A stretch of DNA of 64,000 nt. Source: Uloborus plumipes (Eukaryota; Arthropoda; Arachnida; Araneae; Uloboridae). The position numbers and the translations under genes were made by a program. The DNA lies in NCBI GenBank assembly GCA_038373865.1, contig JAXGGA010004757.1, positions 1 through 64,000 on the forward strand, written 5' to 3'. The notes under the pieces are model-generated. The model was given only the letters and a program-made list of their open reading frames with translations. It was not told the origin of the DNA and did not search any database. Of this stretch, positions 10,780-21,934 are shown piece after piece. The first letter of the stretch is position 1, and each line of letters begins with the position of its first letter.

Positions 10780-11186
10780 CAGTAAAACTGTCAATTATCC
10801 GGGAGCAGATTATTCACGGTGACTATTATTCGCGAGGGTTTCAGGAAATAAAACAAACACAATAAACTGATTTTTTCGTAAAAGCACGAATTTAAATTTT
10901 GTTACTTCTTAACATTTCTTACCCAAAAGTACCGTGTACTTCATCCGATAAATTATTTTACTAGGGCGTTATCGCCCTAGTTTTAGATGCTTGAGAACCT
11001 AAAATACAAATAATTTTTTATGCTCTACCTATCATCACTGTTTGTACATATCACTATTTAAGTGTAATGCAACTATTTTTAAGCACAAGACATTTTTTAT
11101 CTTCTTCACTCCTTATTTTATGCTTTTTTTCGGATTATCCGCGATACCTATGCCTACCAATTCTTCGGATAATCAGGAGTTTACTG
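10780..11186. mobile_element. pogo/Tigger-like MITE, diverged
   Basis: Left end CAGTAAAACTGTCAATTATC and right end (complement) CAGTAAACTCCTGATTATCC. Secondary 'attatycgcg' words lie inside both ends, and the right flank is TA. Ends of this type are found in pogo/Tigger derivatives. The interior is non-coding; the 11042-11233 frame is not convincing. Confidence 0.6.
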
Positions 11187-13319
11187 TAGTTCTTGGTTCC
11201 TTTTACAGAAATCGTAGGTTTCAGAAGCAATAACAAATGATTGGAAACAATTCATTTAATACAATAATTTTATAAATTGAATTTTAATTTATTGATTTGT
11301 TTTGTGAAAAATAACAGCTTTACTTCTATTCATGTTAGTTAATCAAATATCAAAATCATAAGACAACGAAAAAAATTTAATATAAAAAGAACCGTAACTG
11401 ATATTCTCTGCACTCATAATAAAGGAGTTGACTGTATGTTCTGTTGTCTTACTAAGCACAAAGACTGTTCGATCGTTCTTCATGAAACTTGGCAGTAAAG
11501 TAGGTTGTACTGTAAAAGTGTTTCTCTTTTAAAGATATTTCATCATTTTTCTGAAATTCGATTTTGTTCTTTTTAACCTAAATGGCGGTATTACTCTCGA
11601 CATACTTTTTAATGCTTTCAGCACTACGTAAATTAAAAAACAAACTAGATATCGTTTTTTGTAATTTGTTTGAAATATACTGTTTAGAATAAAACGCCCT
11701 TCTGTCACATAACGTATGAACTACATGGCTCTGTTTCAAAAGTTCTTATTCTGGTCTGGATATTAATAACAAATTTTTTGAATGTTATAAATGTCAAATT
11801 TTAGGTTTTTTCTTCTAAAGTTCGAGCTATCAGTTGTGTAAATCTAATTATTAAGATTTTTTACAAGTTTGTTGTTAATGTGGGAACATATTTTTTTCCA
11901 TGTATATTAAAATTCTTACCCGAACTATTTTGCACCAAAGAAGTTAAATATTACGCTCAAAAAACGTTAAAACTTTAATACTTTAAATAATCCACTTACT
12001 TCTATTCCCTTGTTTTCCAAACGAAAAATGTTTTGTTAAACAAAAAGAATTCAAAGAACTTAAACATTGGCCGACTTCACTGAAAGCATCGAACCTCAAC
12101 TTCGAACGTTTATCTTAAAAATAGAAATACTCTTTAAAACATCTGGCGATAGATTTAAGATTTTTCACTGTTTATTTCAAGCAAATACATATTCACTTAT
12201 ACGACACAAAAGTTCGAAAATCAAATTTAAGAAATCATATTTTCAAGTAAAAGCGGAAATTTCTCTCAGTTTTGAGAAATCTACGAAGTGAAATGAAATG
12301 TGGTCTGTCAGGAGAAAATAGTGAGGAATTTATGGAGCAATAAGTACATAAAATATTGGCATATGGGTTCTTTCTGAAAGATGTGTTTTATTCTAGACGG
12401 ATAGCTGTTTTTTATGTTTAAAATGTTTCAACTTTTTTTTACAAACCTATAGACAGCTTGAAAAAGACTATTAGCTACTAAAAAAGCACTGTAAATATCA
12501 ATTAAAGATTTTATTTTTGAAATTTGTAACTTTTCAAATTTAACATTATTTGTTTTTGGTGGTTGTCAGTAGATTTTAGCTAAATATGCAGTAACTTTTA
12601 AATTTAATAATTTTAAAATATAGTTTTAAAAAAACTAAAGAATTCGCTATTAGAGTTAATCAAAATATATTTCACATGATACACCGATTTCGCGCTGATT
12701 TTCCAAACTATTAAATATCCGCTAAGTTTACATGTACTTATAATAACATCAACAAGTAACATAGTTTAGATTTTAGTATTACTAATAGTATTAAATATAT
12801 TACTTTTATGTTTGCAAACATCGTGAATTTATATCTTTTATTTAGAGTCATTTACATACAAACAAACAAACAAACAAACAAACCTACATGTGAAACTAAT
12901 AAAAGCGTATTAAAAATAAATAACTATAGTATGAAAACAAATGTAATTGGACTTATTTCTTGATCGGACTGTACAAAGTTTTACTGATTAAATTTGATAC
13001 AGTTAAAAAATAGAAGACCAATAAATTAACAAACCATTAGAGAACTTATTGAATCAGAAAATTAAAGAAAAAGTTCAAATTGGTTATGCATTCAACGATT
13101 CAACCTTCCTTCCAAGAGATATAAGTGTTACGAAAAGTTTTACACAATAAATTTATTGGCTTTTATAAAAACACCAGCTTATTTTTTCGTTTTATATCTT
13201 AAGGTTCTTATTATAAACGTTTTATATTTCAAAACTTTTGTGTCATTAATTGTTATTACTGAATTTCACTTCCTATAATTTGATGAAACATGAACTGAAA
13301 TGTCTTTCATTTTCGGTAG
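11187..13319. other. No gene seen; short AAAC microsatellite
   Basis: AT-rich throughout, with an (AAAC)n tract at 12858-12883. The 12067-12291 frame has no recognisable motif and typical AT-rich composition. Confidence 0.55.
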
Positions 13320-14545
13320 TCAACGAGTTAACTCAACGAGGAATGTGAATTTTAGAATCAAATCTTGATTAGTTCATGAATTTTCAAAAGAAGTTCTTTT
13401 TAACTTAGTAGCAGAAACAGGTGCGCTGTAAAATCTTGAAAAAAAAAATCTGCAGACTATTTCTTAGAATAAATAAAACCTACAACTTTAGAAGAAAAAA
13501 AGAAGTGCTGTGTATTTGTACTTTTAGAGCTCAGCATCTTATTTTAAAGCATTTCTAGGGGTCGATTATAATTTCATGAAAAATCTAAATTTCATAGACG
13601 ATTTGTGAACCATTTTCCATCTTGGTTGCAGACTGTTTAAAATATTTCTGCTTTGGGACTTTTTCATAGTTGAATGTTTCTTTGTTTTTCCTGTCCCGAT
13701 ACAAAGCGACTAGGAAAGGAATTCTTCCCAGTCAGGTAAAAAACGGCTGACAAAAACCCATTTTTCGTTAAAACCAGCTCAATTTGTACTTCTACTCAAA
13801 AGTCAATGTAAAAACATAAATGCAGGGGCAATATCAAAAACATTATTGTAATGATTGACGCGTCGTGTTAATAACTCAAAGGGGTCAGGGTTTCGATCTC
13901 CCTTGACCCCATGGCATGAAAATGACTCACTTTTTGCCTTTTTTTTGTAAGACCTCGTTTAGAATATTTCGTCAGAGAATATTACTTTTAGAGCCAGCAC
14001 TCAAAAACTTCCTGTTTTATCTCATGTCATAATAATATTAAAAATTCTTAATTAGTGATTTACAACTGAAAGCAGGACGAATTTTCAGTTTTCAGGACTG
14101 CTGTCACTTTTTTTCATTGAGAGTAGCATTTGGTCATGATTTTCAAGTTGAAACCACTACAAAGACTTAACAGCACTAATCATTTCCTTGTAATTAAACA
14201 AAGAATGTAACGTTTAGGATCAAATTCAGTTTAAACCATGAATTCTCAAAAGTGTTTATTTTTCTTAATTGAATACTTTTTTGTATATCCTCTCACACCA
14301 CAAACCGATTTGAAAAAAAAAATCTCCCTCATTCATCAAAAACTGCTGCGAGAAATCCATTTTTCTTCAAAACTAGCTCAATCTAAGTCTCCCCTCGACA
14401 GCAACTGTAAAAACGCACAGGTAATAACGTTATTATGACTGGTTAGAGTGTTAATCTATTAATGCAAAGGCCGTGGAATCGCTCCCACTATGGGGCGAAG
14501 AATGCCTCATTTAAGGATTATTGGTAAGACCTCATTTAAAATATG
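13320..14545 (+). repeat. Diverged tandem duplication with RT and tRNA-like pieces
   Basis: Blocks recur in the same order about 580-860 bp apart: 'catgaattytcaaaag' (13374 and 14238), 'atccatttttcttcaaaactagctc'-type sequence (13757 and 14353), a tRNA-like stretch with a box-B-like word (13880s and 14440-14500), and GTAAGACCTC.TTTA.AATAT (13946 and 14521). The last block translates as VRPxLxYxV, a motif found near the C-terminal part of LINE reverse transcriptases. The copies are old and interrupted by indels. Confidence 0.55.
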
Positions 14546-15050
14546 TTGTTTGGTTTTGTAAGAAATACATCAATCTATTGAAAAAGGTTCAAAATATAGC
14601 TTCGAGGTTAGTAAATGGTTTTTCTAATTTAGCATATGATTCGAGGCTTAAGTTAGAATTCTTAGGGCTCTGCTCCACATTGACGTAAAGCAGAAAAATA
14701 AAGCAGAAACGTAAAACGGATTAAATGGTATTCCTATGGAAAGTACCCAGATTTTCGGTTTCTGCCTTTGGTTTCGGTCGCGTTTTCTGCTGAAGTGGAG
14801 CAGGGCCCTTAGTGTGGTTAGTTTATAGCAAAGGAGAGGTAAGAGGGAACATGGTACAGTAACTTACGCACATGAAAAGGGAGGACGTTTTTGGGCTAAA
14901 TTTCTTCACACATAACAGACCAAGGGTTATTGTTTTGAGCGTTTCAAATACCAAGCAAATCTTTTAAGTGAGAAAAAAATACACCAACAAGATTGCAGGC
15001 ATTTGGAACAGTTTTCCAGAAGAAGCTGATACTTGCAATTGTAAATAGTG
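14521..15050 (+). pseudogene. LINE reverse transcriptase, C-terminal remnant
   Basis: From 14521 the translation runs VRPHLKYVVWF, then INLLKKVQNIASRLVNGF and YDSRLKLEFL. This matches the conserved VRPHLEY / LEKVQRRATK / YEERL region after the catalytic core of CR1/Jockey-type LINE reverse transcriptases. A MITE interrupts it at 14665-14808. On the far side the same frame continues GEVRGNMVQ (family: RRxRGDMI), and further on GIWNSFPEEA (family: WNSLPEEV) appears near 14998-15027 after stops and frameshifts. The catalytic YxDD part is not present. A retrotransposon fossil, not functional. Confidence 0.75.
14665..14808. mobile_element. Harbinger-like MITE nested in the LINE remnant
   Basis: 144 bp with inverted ends GGGCTCTGCTCCAC and (complement of right) GGGCCCTGCTCCAC, flanked by TTA on both sides (14662-14664 and 14809-14811). 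A 3-bp TTA/TAA duplication is the PIF/Harbinger signature. Removing the MITE and one TTA joins the LINE frame without a shift, which confirms the boundaries. Confidence 0.85.
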
Positions 15051-15261
15051 TTAAGAGAGCTCTATATCTTCATTGGGGATTGAAGCGGCACAAAAGTGAG
15101 AAACCACATGAATTTTTATTAGAATTTGACAGGAAAATTAAAAAAAATAAAATAATAAGAATAAAATAAGGTCGATTTACATCCATTCAACACTGCTAAT
15201 TTAAAGAAAATTGTTAAAAATGAAGTCATACACCAATTATTTTTCAAACGAAACCAAAATT

Positions 15262-15330
15262 GACGTCCATGAGGTAGAAGCTTCGCTTCTAATGGTGGAG
15301 GTCGTTTGTTCGATTTCCACCGGAGCTTTG
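15262..15330 (+). other. tRNA-like segment, possible SINE head
   Basis: Contains a plausible internal pol III box B (GTTCGATTTCC) preceded by a weaker box A-like GAGGTAGAAGC. A full cloverleaf cannot be drawn, so this is more likely a tRNA-derived SINE or a tRNA fossil than a tRNA gene. Confidence 0.3.
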
Positions 15331-16310
15331 GGAGTTATTTCCTCACTTTGTGCTATAAATATTTCGTGTTGTCGTGCGTGTAACTAAAGAAGTCCAACAT
15401 ATCGAGGCAATTTGAACCTCATAGCTTCATAGTAATTAATATCTATGTCTGACAACAACAGCAAAAAAGGAATATTTTGGAGAAATTAACGTGAAATATT
15501 TTTTTTCTCCTTTGAAAATGTAAAAAAAGAAAAAAAAAAAAGATTGAGCTTGTGTTTATGTCAAATGTTTAAATATAACGTAGAAAATATTTGAATAACA
15601 TGAGTGCTGTTAGGCAGTTGTGACAGTATAAGATATATTTTTAAGTAAGTTTTATTCTAAAAAAACCTTAATAATTTGATAACTCATTTTTCCTCTTTAA
15701 TCATTTTCTAGCAAAGTGAATTTTTTGTGTTGCGAATATATTCTTGTAGTATACACACAAAACGAAAAACCGCAAAGGTTTGATTAATAATAGCATACAT
15801 TTGGAAAAAAAAACTTTCCTCGCTGTGTTTTTTAAAAATTAAATTTCATGAAATTTGCATCAAACATGCGGAGAATGGTTAGTAAAATTTCTCGTCATTA
15901 ATCTCTCTCAAATTGGGGGAAAAAAACCGTCTCTAAAATATGCCTCCATCTTTAGCGGAAATCAATCATGTCATCAATCACATACCACACTCCATCATTT
16001 TTTGGAAATCTAATACTTTTATTCAGCTTTTTTCTTTTTTTATCCATTATTTAGACAACAACTGCATTTTTCGAAAGACGTATTAGTGGCATGTGTTACA
16101 GAAATATAATACACAAATTGAAAAAGTTGCTGCATAAGCCCTTAGCAGACATTTGAGTTTTTTCGAGTGTAGTATATTTTCCATAATTTTTTCTCTTATT
16201 CTATTAAATATCGATTTAAACTTAATTGGTAGCTTTTTTCTCTAGCAAAAATGCTTCAAAATATAAAATTTTTCAATCGAAAATATAACTTATTTCACCC
16301 TTTAAGGCTA
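15331..16310. other. No gene seen
   Basis: AT-rich with poly-A and poly-T runs; nothing recognisable. Confidence 0.5.
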
Positions 16311-16969
16311 CAGTGGATAAATAAAATTGATTTTTTTCAATTATTGATTTATATGTCTAAAACTTTGCGTGCTTATATTATTGTACATTTACTGCATCTA
16401 AAAGCCTAAAAAACACAAATTAGTGCAAAACAATGAATACTTTTTTTCAAATTTCAAATTTAATATATTTTTTAACAAAATTTCAAAACGTTCCGGGCGT
16501 CACAATTTTTTTTTCAATGTTTGAATTTCCACTTATCTTCCAATCATTAGGTATGATTGCACAAAACAATGCATTACATGCAATGTTTTATGAGATAGTT
16601 TATAAAAGATGGCTGAAAATAAAAAAAATCAGTTGAAAAAATCATATAAATTTTCATTTTCAACCATCTTTTATAAAGTATCCCATAAAACATTGCATGC
16701 CTGAAATGTTGCGCATGCTCGCAATCACGCCTGATGATTGGAAATTAAGTGGAAATTCAAAATTTGAAAAAAAAATGTGACGCCTGGAACATTTTGAGAT
16801 TTTGTTAAAAAATATTTAAATTTGAAATTTGAAAAAAAGTATTCATTGTTTTTGCACTAATTTGTGTTTTTTATGCTTTTAGATGTAGTAAATATACAAT
16901 AATACAAGCACACAAAGTTTTAGACATATAAATCAATAATTGAAAAAAATCAATTTTATGTATCCACTG
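16311..16969. mobile_element. Foldback element, about 330-bp arms, TA target
   Basis: The left arm begins CAGTGGATAAATAAAATTGA and the complement of the right arm begins CAGTGGATACATAAAATTGA. Homology continues through both arms to a centre near 16640, so almost the whole 659 bp is a palindrome. TA flanks both ends (16309-16310, 16970-16971). The 16433-16636 open frame is a by-product of the arm. Probably a Tc1/mariner-type non-autonomous element. Confidence 0.9.
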
Positions 16970-17012
16970 TAGTCTTAAACATAATCTAAATTAAAGTTAT
17001 GTGAATTTCTTA

Positions 17013-17574
17013 TCTTTACTAATAATATAAAGCTGAACAGTTTGATTGTTTGTTTGAACGCGCTAATCTCAGGAACTACTGGTTCGAATTTAAAAATTCT
17101 TTTTGTTCTGAATAGTCCATTTAATAAGGAAGGTTTTAGGCTATGTAACATTATGCTATGTGTAGGGAGTTATTAATATAGTTTGAAAGTAATAATTGTC
17201 GAAAAGCAACAAGCAGATTCTTTTCCTCTCTTCTCCAGAGATGGTGTTCATTAAAAGTATGGTTTTGACAACTGTGTGTAGAGGGCGCTGCCCGATAATG
17301 GGGCTGACTTGAAGTTTTGCTCTTTCCTGGTAATTATTTTACTAAACATTTATCACACATCATATCATGGTGCAAAAAAAAGAAATAGTTTCTTTAATAG
17401 ATTGTTGTCTTATTAATTCGGGTGAAACTACGGGGCACAGCTATGTCCAAAAAAGGTTTTTGAAGTAACAACTTATATCCATTATAATACAAAGGAATGC
17501 TTCTTATTTTTTGTTCAAGTTTTGTTGATTTTTTATTCAAAGGTAGCTCGTGCAACGCCGGGCCACGCAGCTAG
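17013..17574 (+). mobile_element. Non-autonomous Helitron, isolated copy
   Basis: A|TCTTTACTAATAATATAAAG at the 5' end; the 3' end has the hairpin GCTCG-N8-CGGGC followed by CACGCAGCTAG|T, giving the A/T insertion site of Helitrons. The early sequence GAACGCGCTAATCTCAGGAA followed by ACTACTGG is familiar from arthropod non-autonomous Helitrons. The last 30 bp are almost the same as the 3' end of H2, so one replicase could have served both. 562 bp, non-coding. Confidence 0.9.
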
Positions 17575-17575
17575 T

Positions 17576-18125
17576 TACTCAATATAGTGTCTCTCCACAA
17601 CAATGAGGTTAAGTTTTTGTATTACGAATCTACTTCACTTTTTTTTTTAACTTTAGGAATTAAAAATTTAATGTAAGAAATATATCTAATACAATTTTAG
17701 TGCGAAAGTTTGTAGAACCTATTTCGTCTTCTTCCCATTTTCAATTTAAATATTATTGGTGCTTTATAAGTTCATCTTACTCAAAATTATATCTCAGCAG
17801 GAAAAGCTCTTTTTAAGTTTCGTTTTCAACGTTTTTTCAATGCAAATATTCAGTTCTGTTTAATTTCTAATTACGTGTTTGTAATGTGAAAGTAAATTTA
17901 CTGGAGACAAATAAGAATCCACATAAATCTCCTTTACGTTGATCCTTAGAAAATTTATATCGGCACTAAGCTTGTCCCTTTTCCTCCTTTGAACTTAAGG
18001 TGATTATTATTAACACGGCTACTATATCATTGAGAAAAGATTAGGGAGATTATGGATAAATTTATGGCAACCTTTAAATGGTAACGCGTCTCTTAAGGGA
18101 AACTAAAATTTATATGTCTAATGTG
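17576..18125. other. No gene seen
   Basis: AT-rich spacer between a Helitron and the next element. Confidence 0.5.
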
Positions 18126-19459
18126 TAGGGGAGACTGGGGACGGTTGTGACGCGGGGTGGTTGTGACAGTCGTCATATTAGCTAAACCATTATTAATACC
18201 TGGTTAAAGCAAAGAGAGAGAGAGAGAGAGAGTATCAGCATGTTTGTCTGAATGTGTGTCAAAGCATTGCGATAGCCATCGAGCGACATTAACCCTAGCA
18301 GAGGGGTTGGTTACTTTTTAACAGTCAAAAGTAAGTTTTTTTGTTCGATTTCTTTTAGTAATTCCTATTGAATGGGTACAGATAAAGAAATGAAAGTTTT
18401 CTCCCCGTTAGTAATGAACCTTAATAGTGAAATAGCAGTGATTACTTTTTATGTAGGCTATTTTGTATTGCCATGGCGATTGCTGTTTTCAAAAGTAGTG
18501 GGTTGGGATCGGTTGTGACAAATTGAGTGGGGACGGTTGTGACACGAGTAAAACATGCTTGTATCATATTTGATGCCCATAATACGCTTGGAGAATACAG
18601 AAATAGGGCAGTGAGACCTAATGAAATATAAAGAAGCTTATAAAGAAGTGAAAGTTTTTTTCCTTTCGGACAGCTTTGGAAATGCAACGTTAATCGTAAG
18701 TCTTTGCTACGAAACATTCATTCGTAAACGCCATGGAGCCGGCCGGCGCTGTCACAATGAAAACAACGTGTGCATAGGTTATATTGCTCATAATAAAGTG
18801 CTTTTGAGCTTAGATATACGCTGAAAGCAGATACGAGAGTAAAATGGCTACTGAGAAATGATTCCGTTCATTTATGAATATAAATGTTTCACGTCTGTTC
18901 GTGTAGCTCATGCAACTAGCCTTTCAAGAGTAACAAGCTTCAATAAAACAAATGTGGAATCTTTCTTTGATACTTGAGAATTGTTATGAACAGACACGGT
19001 TATGACCCACAGGATGTGCATAATGTTGCCAAAACAGACGTTACGAAATTCCAAAAACCTGATATTTTTGTAAAACTTGGTATAAGGCTACTTCAACTGA
19101 ACGAGACACATTGTTAAATGTTAAACTTTCCCAGATGAAGGTTATGTTGAATTACGTTTAATATTATTTGAAATTAAAAGTGATCTAGACTGTTTTGCTG
19201 TATTTTTGAACTTGTCACAACCGACCCCAAGCACTGTCACAACCGCCCCTGGGGTGGGGTCGGTTGTGACATTTTTTCCTTTTTTGTTTGATTTGGTCCT
19301 GTGAATTAACTATTGTACTTAAGGAGAAAATTTTAGTGTTTATAAGCAGGCAAATAAACACTTTAACCTAAAAACAACTTTAAACCAGCTCACAGGCATT
19401 GCTAAGGGATCTATGGGGGAGCAAATGAAAATTGTCACAACCGTACCCAGTCTCCCCTA
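18126..19459. mobile_element. MITE-like element with eight or more GTTGTGAC motifs
   Basis: Inverted ends TAGGGGAGACTGGGGACGGT (left) and TAGGGGAGACTGGGTACGGT (complement of right). The word GTTGTGAC, usually preceded by GGGG(a/t)CG, occurs twice at the left end, twice near 18508-18543, three times (two inverted) near 19207-19270, and once inverted at the right end. A diverged copy (GGTTATGAC) lies near 19000. TA can be read at both boundaries. Contains an AG microsatellite (18213-18231) and no convincing transposase; the overlapping frames near 18442-18824 have no motif. Confidence 0.8.
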
Positions 19460-21570
19460 CTATTTGAAGTGGGTATTTCAAATTTTTCATCCTTTATTTA
19501 AATCTTGTGTAGAAATTTTAAGTACTGAATATTTTTTATCAAATAAAACACTAAAATGATAGCGAGAAAAAAAATCAATATTCTCATTTTATATTTACGA
19601 ATCAAATAGACGAAATTTTTAATTTTCTAAAAGGCTTCAAAATATTATGGTCAGTAAAAGTTACGAAGTAATTAAGCAAATATAATAGTTTTTCTTTCCA
19701 AGAAAAGCTCCTTAAAAATGCACATCAAAAGAAAAAGAGGAAAAAAAAAAAGAAAACATAAGTTTACATTTTTTTTCCTGAAATTTAAGCTTCATTACAA
19801 AAAAAAAAAGATAATCTTTTTTCGAATAAAATAAATAAGTTCAAAAACCAAACATGATTTCGACAATCAGTTATTTTCGTTTTTCATTGGTTATTAAATT
19901 TTCTTCTATTATCACGCAACTTTCAAAAAAACTTAAATAATACTTTCTTTTCGGAATTTAGCTTCTCAAATTAAGTAATGAAATTATAATTTAATTTAAG
20001 ATAGAAAAACACTACCATTTAAAAAAAGAAAATAATTATCTCGAATGGAGAAAAAATGAATTAGTTGTGTGGTAGAATTAAGTTTTGAGATGCGGAAATA
20101 CATGTTTAACAATAAGCGCCTAACGAAAATTTTTCGCCACATTTTAAACAAAAGTTAGAAACTGATACAAATAATTGAATTAAATAGTTGAAGCTGAAAT
20201 ATGTAAACTAAGCAAAATTAATAGAAACAGAAATGTGATTTGATTTAGTCATCTGAAACAAAAGAGCTGTAAGGGAATTATTTTGCGTTGGATTATGCTT
20301 TTAGCAAAATACATCTGTTACAGCTTCTTCGGACAATTGTGTAGCGTGGATATTTTGACTCTTTTTTTTTCTTAATACATATTGAAAAAATAAATACAAA
20401 TAGAAAATTAAAAAAGTAAAACAAAAGAGAGCTCAAAAACTTTAATAATTGGCTTCTTTGAAAAATTGCCAGACAATAGTTTATAGATTGTGAACTTAAT
20501 GTATTTTTTCATTCACATTCCTGCTTGATTATAATTTGATATTTAATACTTTGGGATTTTGGGAGGAAAAAAGTTCAAGTTCATTCTAAGTTATTATTTT
20601 CCCCCGCGTACTGAGATCTTGGTATCAATACCTGTATTTGAAATTGTTTAAAAAACGGAACAAAAATGTACTCGTTTTATTGTCACGTTACAATTTTTGT
20701 TCGCAAAAGGAAACATTATAAAAAATATATAAACAATTTAATTATGAACAAATATATGATGTAGAATCACATGTTATAATTAAATAGTACGAATAAAAGC
20801 TGAGTAATTATAGTTTATATAATTAGAAGAAAAAATTTAAGTAAAAGTGAGTAATCACAGAATAAAGTAATAAAACTGTGCAATCATTATGAAAAAGAGT
20901 AAAATAGACATGCAAAAATTTTGTCGGGTGAGTCGGTTTCTTTTTCTTATGGAAAAATATTATCCATCACATGATATAGTGATAAAAATACTTTTATTTA
21001 TTTATTCGCTATCAGTTTTTGTTCAGAAATTAAGTTTTGTCTTCAAATGATTAATTTTGATACTGTATCATTAATGGAACACATAAGTTTTCAAACCCAG
21101 TTTCCGTTTAATAAGTTAATTCGAAATTATGTGACTTGCAAAAGATCCTTTGTGCATTCGTTAGACCTTGAATACCCTCGGCAAAACTAAATTCTTAGAT
21201 TGGTTTCACATGAAAGAGTCCAAATGCCTTCTTCTGGTAGAAGTTGGAAGTTCAAATTCTCTTTGCCTTTGATATTCATTATTTTATGGTGGTACATGAG
21301 AGACTGGATGCCAGGTTGGGGAGAGGCGAGAAGGGAGGGGGGCGTCGCACTAGATATGCAAAAGGGTAAAGCATCTAACGCAGCTAAATCCTCAATAGAC
21401 AGGAAAAAACTTAAACTCGTTTGTTGAAGAGTATTATTTGCTATAAAAAGAAAATTTTCACTTTAGTTAAAATGACAAAAACTATTTTTTACATGCCGAA
21501 CATAATTATGCAAAGGTTAATGTGAAAATATGAATTCGGTAAGAGACATAACAAACATTTCGTCGTAGAA
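19460..21570. other. No gene seen
   Basis: AT-rich. Near 21363-21427 a roughly 55-bp block (GCATCTAACGCAGCTAAATC onward) recurs in altered form at 21878-21932 and 26233-26270, probably a small dispersed repeat. The 21200-21427 open frame includes this block and has no recognisable domain. Confidence 0.5.
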
Positions 21571-21817
21571 TTGAAGGGGAAAGTGGATAAAGGTGATGTG
21601 TGACATTTTTTTTAATTCATAGAAAAAAGCTTTCAAAAAAAAAAAGTTTTTTTTTTTAAGTGGATTTTTTTAAACGGGTAAAATGGGGTCATGTTCTTAG
21701 TTACCAACCATTTCTGTGACTAAGGGGGCATGATACTGATGGATTTATCATCTTCGTCCAAAGTAAAAAGTAAGTTTAAAAAATTGTCACATTACCTTTA
21801 TCCACTTGACCCTTCAA
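21571..21817. mobile_element. Small MITE with GTGGATAAAGGT ends
   Basis: Left TTGAAGGGGAAAGTGGATAA and complement of right TTGAAGGGTCAAGTGGATAA are followed by matching AAAGGT.ATGTG(tg)ACA. The interior repeats gtaaaatggggtcatg / ctaagggggcatgatac. 247 bp, non-coding. No target duplication is clear. Confidence 0.7.
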
Positions 21818-21934
21818 TTAATTGGCTAAGCATGCATTTAATCGTACATAATGGTACATTTAATCGGCTGATCATCTAAGCATATAACGCAGCTGAAGCC
21901 CCAGTTGGATGAGAAAAAAACAAACTCCTCAATT

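Noticed and set aside
14440..14500. tRNA gene near the LINE remnant
   Set aside because: Only a weak box A/box B resemblance; no cloverleaf or acceptor stem can be drawn.
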